From the NCBI GenBank assembly GCA_028869725.1, contig JAGWRJ010000867.1, positions 1-15,875 on the forward strand: 15,875 bases of DNA. The letters are read 5' to 3'. Below are positions 1-6,499 of the stretch, piece by piece; within the stretch, counting starts at the first letter, position 1; the number at the start of each line of letters is the position of its first letter. The notes under the pieces were generated by a model. The model saw nothing but the letters and a program-made list of their open reading frames with translations, was not told the origin of the DNA and did not search any database. Source of the stretch: Alphaproteobacteria bacterium (GTDB lineage Bacteria > Pseudomonadota > Alphaproteobacteria > Micropepsales > Micropepsaceae). A program made the translations under genes and the position numbers.

Positions 1-304
1 CCTTGAATTCGGTGCAGATTTCCACGTCCTGGTCGAGGCGATCGTTGGACGCGTGACATATCTGATTGACCGCGAAAGGAGCAGCTCGACGGCCAGTTTC
101 TGCCTCATACTGCGCAAGCTCGTTCTGGATCTGGGCAATCCAGTCGCGCAGCTTCTCGGCTGGACGGGCATTGAGGGCAGGAAACGAACCAACGATACCG
201 GCTTTGCACTGCGCAATGACGAGCTCCGGCCCGGACACAATAAAGAGTGGCGAACCGATCACTGGCAGGCGCAGGCACCCCTTAAGGAGCTGGGGAAGAG
301 GCAT
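1..304 (-). CDS. Nitronate monooxygenase (2-nitropropane dioxygenase family), N-terminal part, cut by window edge
   Basis: FMN-dependent enzymes of this family oxidise alkyl nitronates to carbonyl compounds and nitrite in the cytoplasm, protecting against propionate 3-nitronate and similar poisons. I translated the minus strand by hand: the frame is open from the start to the left edge, about 101 residues. It begins MPLPQLLKGCLRLPVIGSPL and continues through IVSGPELVIAQCKAGIVGSF and PALNARP, then PFAVNQICHASNDRL. This is the characteristic first beta-strand and FMN-phosphate region of the short bacterial nitronate monooxygenases. Two in-frame ATGs occur, at 310 and 304. AAAGGA at 311-316 abuts the first and lies about 6 nt before the second, so 304 is preferred. 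The gene is divergent from hutH. Family assignment is confident. Catalytic residues further on are outside the window, so activity cannot be judged. Confidence 0.9.
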   Translation of the reverse strand, partial: MPLPQLLKGCLRLPVIGSPLFIVSGPELVIAQCKAGIVGSFPALNARPAEKLRDWIAQIQNELAQYEAETGRRAAPFAVNQICHASNDRLDQDVEICTEFK

Positions 305-432
305 GAACATTCCTTTCGTCAAATGACCTTTGTCCCAACTGATCCTTGCCCGTGGCAGTTCGTCAAGCCATGAGACGCTTGCGCAATTGCTGCCGTAGCG
401 TCACAAGAGGGCACGACGCAAAGGCCACACAC
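305..432. promoter_or_regulatory. Divergent intergenic region between nitronate monooxygenase and hutH, with an inverted repeat
   Basis: This 128-bp gap must hold both outward promoters. It contains an imperfect inverted repeat TGAGACGC (371-378) and GCGTCACA (398-405), matching at 7 of 8 positions, with the 8-bp palindrome GCAATTGC (383-390) between the arms. A second small element GTCA-AA-TGAC lies at 318-327, next to the nitronate monooxygenase start. I see no convincing -35/-10 pair and no recognisable HutC operator. An operator role is inference from position and symmetry only. Confidence 0.3.
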
Positions 433-1971
433 ATGACCGAGCTTCTCCTCCGACCCGGACGTATGCAGCTCTCGGACTGGCGTCGCGTCCAGACCGGAAG
501 AGTTCGTCTAAAACTGGATGCGCCGAGTTGGGATGCGGTACGCGCCGCACGGCTCGGTATCGAAAAGGCCCTCGCCAGTGGCGCCGCGATCTATGGCGTC
601 AATACCGGCTTCGGGAAGCTGGCCCAGACCCGTATTGCGGCCGGGGACCTTGCACGGCTGCAGCGCAACCTCATTCTCAGCCATGCCAGCGGCGTCGGCA
701 CGCCTCTCGCCGACGATGTCGTCCGCCTGACCCTCGCTTTGAAAATCGCTAGCTTGGCACGCGGCTACTCTGGGGTGCGCCCGGTCGTGATCGAGCGACT
801 TCTCGGGCTTTTCAATGCCGATGTTCTGCCCGAGATCCCCGAAAAGGGATCGGTGGGGGCATCCGGGGATCTTGCACCGCTCGCCCATCTTTCCGCCGTT
901 CTGATCGGCGAAGGGCGTGCCCGACTGAAGGGACGCACCGTCAGTGGCGCCGACGCCCTCGCCGCAGCAGGTATCGAACCATTGGCACTCGAGGCAAAGG
1001 AGGGGCTTGCACTTCTTAACGGTACGCAGGTCTCAACGGCGCTGGCGCTTGCCGGTCTGTTTGCCGCCGAAGCCAATCTTGAGGCAGCCCTCATCGCAGG
1101 CGCCCTTTCCACCGATGCCCTCAAGGGTTCGGACACCCCGTTCGATCCACGGATCCATGCCGCACGCGGCCATTGCGGTCAGACCGAGACCGCTGCGGTG
1201 CTGCGCGCCCTGATGGTCGGAAGTGAGATCCGCCACAGCCATGAGGACTGCCCACGCGTGCAGGATCCCTATTCGGTTCGCTGCCAGCCGCAGGTGCTTG
1301 GCCCCTGCCTTGATGCACTACGGTATGCGGCCGGCGTCTTCGCTACCGAGGCCAACGCCGCAACGGACAATCCGCTCATATTTGATGATGGCGCCGTGCT
1401 GTCCGGTGGCAATTTTCACGCCGAGCCGGTGGCCATTGCGTCCGATCTTCTGGCCATTGCCATCGCCGAAATCGGAGCCATCAGCGAACGGCGCACCGCC
1501 CTTTTGATCGACCCGGCACTGTCCGGCCTGCCACCATTTCTGGTTGCCGAGAGCGGGCTGAACTCCGGTTTCATGATTGCCCAGGTCACGGCAGCCGCAC
1601 TGGCGTCAGAAAACAAATCCCTCGCCCATCCGGCCTCGGTGGATTCGCTACCGACCTCAGCCAACCAGGAAGACTTCGTATCGATGGCGACCTTTGCGGC
1701 CCGTCGGCTCGGGACCCTGAACGCCAATACGGCACACATCCTGGCCATCGAACTTCTGGCAGCAGCCGAGGGCATTGAATTCCACCGCCCGCTCAAAACA
1801 TCCCGCCCGCTCGAAACTGCCCATGGTCTCATCCGCGGCCGCGTACCCCGCTTCGGGTCAGATCGCTTCTTCGCTCCGGCCATAGAGGCCGTTAACGAAC
1901 TGGTGCAGTCTCGGGCCTTCGCGACCCTTCTAGCGGGCACGTTCGCTCTCCCATCGGACGGGAAAGCGTAA
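433..1971 (+). CDS. hutH: Histidine ammonia-lyase (histidase)
   Basis: HutH catalyses the first step of histidine degradation in the cytoplasm: L-histidine to trans-urocanate plus ammonia. The protein is 512 residues, the normal family length. The Ala-Ser-Gly triad that cyclises into the MIO electrophile is at 143-145 within SVGASGDLAPL. Other conserved active-site elements are YGVNTGFG (54-61), SHASGVG (83-89) with the histidine-specific His84, LLNGTQ (Asn196), QDPYSVRCQPQVLG (Tyr280, Arg283), GGNFHAEP (Phe328) and NQED (Glu413). The frame is open upstream to 346, but the ATG at 433 starts the conserved MTELLLRPG beginning and has a weak AAAGG upstream. Oddities: the residue after NQED is Phe415, where the bacterial enzymes I remember have His, and no hutU, hutI, hutG or hutC is adjacent. 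The oppBCDF transporter follows in the same direction after 156 nt, so co-transcription is possible. Confidence 0.96.
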   Translation: MTELLLRPGRMQLSDWRRVQTGRVRLKLDAPSWDAVRAARLGIEKALASGAAIYGVNTGFGKLAQTRIAAGDLARLQRNLILSHASGVGTPLADDVVRLTLALKIASLARGYSGVRPVVIERLLGLFNADVLPEIPEKGSVGASGDLAPLAHLSAVLIGEGRARLKGRTVSGADALAAAGIEPLALEAKEGLALLNGTQVSTALALAGLFAAEANLEAALIAGALSTDALKGSDTPFDPRIHAARGHCGQTETAAVLRALMVGSEIRHSHEDCPRVQDPYSVRCQPQVLGPCLDALRYAAGVFATEANAATDNPLIFDDGAVLSGGNFHAEPVAIASDLLAIAIAEIGAISERRTALLIDPALSGLPPFLVAESGLNSGFMIAQVTAAALASENKSLAHPASVDSLPTSANQEDFVSMATFAARRLGTLNANTAHILAIELLAAAEGIEFHRPLKTSRPLETAHGLIRGRVPRFGSDRFFAPAIEAVNELVQSRAFATLLAGTFALPSDGKA

Positions 1972-2127
1972 ACAGAACGTAACTCCCGATTGCTCTGACG
2001 TTGGCAAATCTTCAACTCTTCGATGCCAGTCTGCGATCCTCCGCAGGGCCGGTATCGCCAACAGAGCGCCCTCCTTGCACCATTGGCAGCTTCATGCCGT
2101 CACCGTTCGGGGGAAACCGTGCCGTCG

Positions 2128-3072
2128 ATGCTGGCCTATACGATGCGACGCGTGCTCGGCGCAGTGCCGACGCTGCTTGCCGTCATCACTCTCAGCTTCG
2201 TGCTGATGCACCTGGCTCCGGGAGGCCCGTTCGATCAGGCCCGGCGCCTGCCACCCCAGATCGAACACAACATCGAGCACGACTATCATCTGGACGAACC
2301 GCTTTACCGCCAGTATTTCCTCTATCTGGATAATCTTGCCCATTTCAATTTTGGGGCGTCATTCAAGAATCGGGCCTTCACGGTGGGGCAACTCATCGAA
2401 ATAGGTCTTCCGGTCAGCGCCCGCATCGGACTTTCAGCAATAGTCCTCGCTATCCTGTTCGGGTCAGCGTTCGGCACGCTCGCAGCACTCCATCACAACC
2501 ACTTTGCCGACCACGGTATCATGAGCATCGCCATGGTAGGCATTACCCTCCCCAACTTCGTCACCGCCCCCATCCTTACGCTTATCTTCGGCATCTATGG
2601 CATTTCCCTGTTCGGCCATCATATGAGTTTGCCCGTTGGCGGCTGGGATGATGGAAATTTGCGTAACCTCATCCTGCCGGTCACAGTGCTCGCATTACCC
2701 CAGATGGCGATCATTGCCCGTCTGGTGCGCGGCAGCATGATCGAAGTTCTGCACTCCAATTACGTGCGCACCGCGCGCGCCAAGGGGTTGCCCGCACGAC
2801 TTGTTATCACCCGCCATGCCCTTCGCGCGGGACTTCTGCCACTGGTCTCCTATCTGGGACCGGCGGTCGCATCAATTCTGACCGGGTCACTGGTGGTCGA
2901 GCAGATTTTCGGGGTTCCCGGAATCGGGCGATATTTCGTGCAGGCTGCCGTCAATCGCGATTACACGATGGTGATGGGTGTCGTCATAACCTACGCCACA
3001 CTCGTCATCGTACTGAACCTAGCGGCAGATCTTCTTTATGGCATCCTTGACCCACGGGTACGGCTGCAATGA
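2128..3072 (+). CDS. oppB: Oligopeptide ABC transporter permease OppB
   Basis: Inner-membrane permease that pairs with OppC to form the peptide channel. It is 314 residues, close in length to E. coli OppB, and similar along the whole chain: the start MLAYTMRRVLGAVPTLL, then HLAPGGPF, LPPQIEHNIE, and FGASFKNR in the first periplasmic part. The cytoplasmic EAA-type loop that docks on the ATPase is GSMIEVLHSNYVRTARAKGL (about 202-221), followed by RHALRAGLLP. The C-terminus carries VEQIFGVPGIGRYF, NRDYTMVMG and DLLYGILDPRVR. About six membrane segments are visible. I chose ATG 2128 because it matches the conserved N-terminus. A GTG at 2119 is an alternative, since GGGGGA (2109-2114) lies only 4 nt before it but 13 nt before the ATG. 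The 3' end overlaps oppC by 4 nt (ATGA). The 156-nt gap after hutH holds no clear promoter or terminator. Confidence 0.95.
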   Translation: MLAYTMRRVLGAVPTLLAVITLSFVLMHLAPGGPFDQARRLPPQIEHNIEHDYHLDEPLYRQYFLYLDNLAHFNFGASFKNRAFTVGQLIEIGLPVSARIGLSAIVLAILFGSAFGTLAALHHNHFADHGIMSIAMVGITLPNFVTAPILTLIFGIYGISLFGHHMSLPVGGWDDGNLRNLILPVTVLALPQMAIIARLVRGSMIEVLHSNYVRTARAKGLPARLVITRHALRAGLLPLVSYLGPAVASILTGSLVVEQIFGVPGIGRYFVQAAVNRDYTMVMGVVITYATLVIVLNLAADLLYGILDPRVRLQ

Positions 3073-4004
3073 CGGATACTACCGCCAGCAGCAAGGCCGC
3101 CATGATCCTCGGCGCCCGCGATGTAGTGGGACGCAGCTTGTGGATCGATGCAACACGACGCATGTTCGCCAACCGCGCCGCCGTCGTAGGTATCATCATT
3201 CTGAGCGTGATCGCCTTGATGGCGCTTGTGGCGCCCCTTCTGTCCCCCTATCCCTATAACGCCATCGACTACCACCTGATTTCCTGCGCACCGTTCTGGT
3301 GGCCCAGTCATCATGTGCCCTGCATTGCTGGCGGCGCACACTGGTTCGGCACGGATTCGCTGGGGCGCGACCTCTTCATACGCGTACTTTTCGGTGCACG
3401 GGTTTCGCTCGCGGTAGGACTCGTCGCAACTTTTGTCAGCCTTTTTATCGGGGTCAGCTACGGAGCCATCGCAGGCTTTGTCGGCGGCAGGGTTGATGAG
3501 CTGATGATGCGCATCGTGGACGTACTTTATTCGCTGCCGTTCATCTTCTTTGTGATAATTCTGATGGTCGTCTTCGAGCGCAGCCTCTGGCTCCTGTTTC
3601 TGGCCATCGGTGCAGTCGAGTGGCTGACCATGGCCCGTATTGTACGTGGCCTGACCCTGTCAGTGAAGGAAACGGAATTTGTCGAGGCAGCGCGAGCATC
3701 TGGCGTGCGCGGCCCGGTAATCATTCTTCGCCATGTTCTGCCCAACGTCATTGGTCCGGTCGTGGTCTATGTGACGCTGACGATCCCCAATGTGATTCTC
3801 GCTGAGAGCTTCCTCAGCTTCCTCGGGCTTGGTGTACGCGAACCACTCACCTCATGGGGATTGCTCATTGCCAACGGTGCCTATCAGATGGAGACAGCGC
3901 CGTGGCTGCTGATTTTTCCATCGATGTTCATGGCGGTCACCCTCTTCTGTTTCAACTTCATTGGCGACGGCTTGCGCGATGCGCTCGACCCCAAGGATCG
4001 ATGA
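3069..4004 (+). CDS. oppC: Oligopeptide ABC transporter permease OppC
   Basis: Second inner-membrane permease of the peptide importer. The 311-residue protein has the N-terminal OppC-specific segment (Trp25 to about 60) with the first membrane helix (about 38-60). HWFGTDSLGRDLF (91-103) is the hallmark beginning of the permease domain. The EAA loop is EFVEAARASGVRGPVIILRH (203-222), followed by VLPNVIGP. Near the end come SFLSFLGLGV, SWGLLIANGA, and FNFIGDGLRDALDPKDR. The start ATG overlaps the oppB stop as ATGA, indicating translational coupling, and the stop is 1 nt before the next gene. One feature that is less usual is a pair of cysteines (73 and 85) in the periplasmic loop between helix 1 and the permease domain. 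They flank a short aromatic stretch and could form a disulfide. Confidence 0.95.
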   Translation: MTDTTASSKAAMILGARDVVGRSLWIDATRRMFANRAAVVGIIILSVIALMALVAPLLSPYPYNAIDYHLISCAPFWWPSHHVPCIAGGAHWFGTDSLGRDLFIRVLFGARVSLAVGLVATFVSLFIGVSYGAIAGFVGGRVDELMMRIVDVLYSLPFIFFVIILMVVFERSLWLLFLAIGAVEWLTMARIVRGLTLSVKETEFVEAARASGVRGPVIILRHVLPNVIGPVVVYVTLTIPNVILAESFLSFLGLGVREPLTSWGLLIANGAYQMETAPWLLIFPSMFMAVTLFCFNFIGDGLRDALDPKDR

Positions 4005-4005
4005 C

Positions 4006-5817
4006 ATGACGCAGCCGATCTTTGAGGTCCGCGACCTGGACGTACGCTTCTCGACCCCGGATGGTGAGGTTCATGCGGTCAAGACTGTGAGTCTCGACGT
4101 GCACGCCGGAGAAACCCTCGGTATCGTCGGTGAATCAGGCTCTGGTAAAAGCCAACTCTTCCTCGCCGCTCTCGGACTTCTGGCCGCCAATGGACGCGCG
4201 CGAGGCAGCGTGCGGTACCGCGGCAAGGAACTGCTTGGCCTGACGCCGGCAGCTCTCAACCGCCTGCGCGGCTCGCGCATCACCACCATCTTCCAGGATC
4301 CACTGACAGCCCTCACGCCGCATATGCGTATCGGGCAGCAGATCATGGAGAGCCTGCGTATTCATCTTCGTGTGCCGGAGATCGAAGCGGAGCGGCGTTG
4401 TCTGGAAATCCTCGACCTGGTGCGAATCCCTGAAGCGCGTCGGCGCATGAACCAGTATCCACATGAGCTGTCAGGAGGCATGCGTCAGCGTGTCATGATC
4501 GCAATGGCTACGGTCTGTGGTCCAGACCTCCTCATTGCCGACGAACCAACGTCGTCCCTCGACGTCACCACACAGGCACAGATACTCGAGATCATGCGCG
4601 ACCTTCAGCGTGAGCTGAAGACAGCCATCGTCATGATCAGCCACGATATGGGGGTGATCGCCGGAAGTGCCGATCGCGTCGCCGTGATGCATGAGGGCGA
4701 GATCGTCGAAGCCGCCGACGTGCACTCGATTTTTCGTGCTCCCACCCACGCCTACACCCGGCTCCTGCTGCAATCGCGTCCGCGCCTGGATGACCCCTCG
4801 CGCGGCGGCCACGATGTAGCGACGCCGGACATGATCAAACCGAATATCCTGCTCAAGGTAGAGGACCTGAAAGTCTACTACCCGATCCGTAGCGGCGGCA
4901 TTTTCTGGCCCAGGACCCGATCGCTGCGTGCACTGGATGGTGTCAGCTTCACGCTCAACGAAGGTGAGACCCTGGGTGTGGTGGGTGAGTCCGGCTGTGG
5001 CAAGTCGACCCTTGCCCGCGCCGTGATGCGCCTGGTGCCCAAATCGGCAGGTGCCGTCGCGTGGATGGGACGCGATATGGCGGATCTCAAGGACAGGGCG
5101 CTCATGCGGGCACGTAAGGATCTGCAGATCGTCTTTCAGGATCCTCTGGCCAGCCTTGACCCGCGCATGACCATTGGTCAATCCATTGCCGAGCCGCTAC
5201 ATGCTCAGGAGCCCGGACTGTCCCGTCAGGCGGTGCGCGAGCGCGTACGCGACATGATGGAACGCGTCGGCCTCAATCCGGCCTGGATCAATCGCTATCC
5301 GCATGAATTCTCGGGCGGGCAGAATCAGCGGGTGGGAATTGCCCGCGCCATGATCCTAAGACCCAGACTGGTCGTCTGCGACGAGGCCGTCAGCGCACTT
5401 GATGTTTCCATTCAGGCCCAGATCATTGACCTGATCCTCAGTCTGCAGCGCGAATTCGGCATGGCGATGCTGTTCATCAGCCACGACCTGTCGGTCGTGC
5501 GCCAGATCTCACATCGGGTGATGGTGCTCTACCTGGGCCGTGTGGTGGAGCTGGCGGACCGCGACGCCATCTATACCAACCCGCGTCACCCCTACACCAG
5601 GGCGCTGATCTCAGCCGTGCCACTGCCAGATCCGGTCGCCGAGCGCCAGAAGCTCGACGAAAGCCGCCTCATCGACCTACCCGCCATCCTTGATGGACGC
5701 GGAGCTGCCGCTACCTCGCGTTCAGTAAACGACGATGATGCCCAGACCGACTATTTCCGCCCACGCCTTCACGAAGTGGCACCAGGCCATTTCGTAGCTG
5801 AACATGAAGCCTGCTGA
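4006..5817 (+). CDS. oppDF: Fused oligopeptide ABC transporter ATPase (OppD-OppF in one chain)
   Basis: Cytoplasmic energising subunit of the peptide importer, with two complete ABC domains in 603 residues. N-half: Walker A GESGSGKS (42-49), signature LSGGMRQ (155-161), Walker B DLLIADE (174-180) and switch His213. C-half: Walker A GESGCGKS (327-334), signature FSGGQNQ (435-441), Walker B RLVVCDE (454-460) followed by AVSALDVS, and switch His493. The C-half resembles OppF, the N-half OppD. In E. coli these are separate proteins, whereas fusions are known in YejF, GsiA and some Opp systems. ATG 4006 starts the conserved MTQPIFEVRDL and sits 1 nt after the oppC stop. Oddity: neither half has the cysteine-rich GCxFxxRC tail typical of OppD/OppF. 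The chain ends instead with a polar tail of about 60 residues (545-603) with no such motif. It converges on the next gene with an 11-nt gap. The dipeptide versus oligopeptide preference is not certain. Confidence 0.94.
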   Translation: MTQPIFEVRDLDVRFSTPDGEVHAVKTVSLDVHAGETLGIVGESGSGKSQLFLAALGLLAANGRARGSVRYRGKELLGLTPAALNRLRGSRITTIFQDPLTALTPHMRIGQQIMESLRIHLRVPEIEAERRCLEILDLVRIPEARRRMNQYPHELSGGMRQRVMIAMATVCGPDLLIADEPTSSLDVTTQAQILEIMRDLQRELKTAIVMISHDMGVIAGSADRVAVMHEGEIVEAADVHSIFRAPTHAYTRLLLQSRPRLDDPSRGGHDVATPDMIKPNILLKVEDLKVYYPIRSGGIFWPRTRSLRALDGVSFTLNEGETLGVVGESGCGKSTLARAVMRLVPKSAGAVAWMGRDMADLKDRALMRARKDLQIVFQDPLASLDPRMTIGQSIAEPLHAQEPGLSRQAVRERVRDMMERVGLNPAWINRYPHEFSGGQNQRVGIARAMILRPRLVVCDEAVSALDVSIQAQIIDLILSLQREFGMAMLFISHDLSVVRQISHRVMVLYLGRVVELADRDAIYTNPRHPYTRALISAVPLPDPVAERQKLDESRLIDLPAILDGRGAAATSRSVNDDDAQTDYFRPRLHEVAPGHFVAEHEAC

Positions 5818-5828
5818 TGTGCCCGCTG

Positions 5829-6419
5829 CTAGCGCAACCGCCTGACCTTGAAGACGCGGTTTCCACCGTTGACGTACAGGTTATAGCTGCCGAAAAGCCC
5901 GCGGGTGATGGTCACCTGGTTGGCCGCCGGATCGTGATGAAAGAGGGCATGCCCGTCGTCCGCGTCGAGCTCCTTCCAGATCTGGCCGTTGGCAAGCGTA
6001 ATGATGAATTTTCCGAAGGGATTATAGGCGTAGTCCTTAAGGCGCGCTGTGATGCTGTCGATGGCTTGTGTCTTGGTGTTGCGCTTGACCACGTGGACCG
6101 GCAGGTTGTCCGCTCCAAACTGCGACGGCTTGGTCTGCTCGTCAGCCGAACTTCCGAAGAGACCGCCCAGATCAAAGCCAAACCAGGATTCCTGCTGCTT
6201 TTTGACCAGCGCAGGAGAGTTTTTCTGTACGGGCCTGCCGCTCACCTTGGCACGGATTTGCGGCGCCAGACCATCGTAGCAGGCAAGACGGGCGGCATCA
6301 GCAGACACGCCTGCGCAGTGATCAAGCTCCTGAAGCAGCGGATCGGTGCTGGCAGCAAGGGCCGGCCCGGCACAGAGGAGCAAAGTCGCAAGAGCTGCAA
6401 GGGTCAGGCGTATAGGCAT
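5829..6419 (-). CDS. Secreted protein of unassigned function with a two-cysteine N-terminal motif
   Basis: A 196-residue exported protein that I cannot assign a function. Residues 1-22 (MPIRLTLAALATLLLCAGPALA) form a clean Sec signal peptide with ALA|AS cleavage. The mature protein begins with a short helix-like motif DHCAGVSADAARLACYDGLA, where Cys35 and Cys47 are spaced to form a disulfide. A polar low-complexity linker follows (about 55-100). The C-terminal domain (about 105-196) has alternating hydrophobic strands, including NPFGKFIITLANGQIWKELD and TRGLFGSYNLYVNGGNRVFK. Similar C-x11-C-Y-D proteins with a closing GSYNLxV strand are, from memory, common as hypothetical proteins in alphaproteobacteria, and the CYD start recalls VasI/TagV-type proteins. 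The ATG at 6419 is preferred over an in-frame TTG at 6434 because GGGA lies 8 nt upstream. It is convergent with the ATPase gene and divergent from oppA, so it interrupts the opp cluster on the opposite strand. Confidence 0.8.
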   Translation of the reverse strand: MPIRLTLAALATLLLCAGPALAASTDPLLQELDHCAGVSADAARLACYDGLAPQIRAKVSGRPVQKNSPALVKKQQESWFGFDLGGLFGSSADEQTKPSQFGADNLPVHVVKRNTKTQAIDSITARLKDYAYNPFGKFIITLANGQIWKELDADDGHALFHHDPAANQVTITRGLFGSYNLYVNGGNRVFKVRRLR

Positions 6420-6421
6420 GA

Positions 6422-6464
6422 CGGGATCCCGCAAGTGTGCGCCGTCCTTTTAGCACGCAGGACG
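6422..6464. promoter_or_regulatory. Palindromic elements in the 80-bp divergent region before oppA
   Basis: Two symmetrical elements lie between the start of the secreted-protein gene (6419) and the oppA start (6500). The first is a perfect 10-bp palindrome CGGGATCCCG (6422-6431), which includes the GGGA ribosome-binding site of the minus-strand gene. The second is an inverted repeat of 6-bp arms, CGTCCT (6443-6448) and AGGACG (6459-6464), around a 10-nt spacer. Either could be an operator or a hairpin in a 5' leader. No clear -35/-10 pair is visible. Function is inferred from position only. Confidence 0.3.
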
Positions 6465-6499
6465 CAACCCGGAAGGGAGAATTTCTCAGGAGCCTTCGC

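Noticed and set aside
4471..5181. Minus-strand open frame of 236 codons within the fused ATPase gene
   Set aside because: It is antisense to both ABC domains whose motifs are intact, so it is a by-product of high GC.
5836..5861. Hairpin AACCGC/GCGGTT near the convergent gene ends
   Set aside because: It has a 14-nt loop and no T-run, and it falls in the coding sequence of the secreted protein's C-terminus, so it is not convincing as a terminator.
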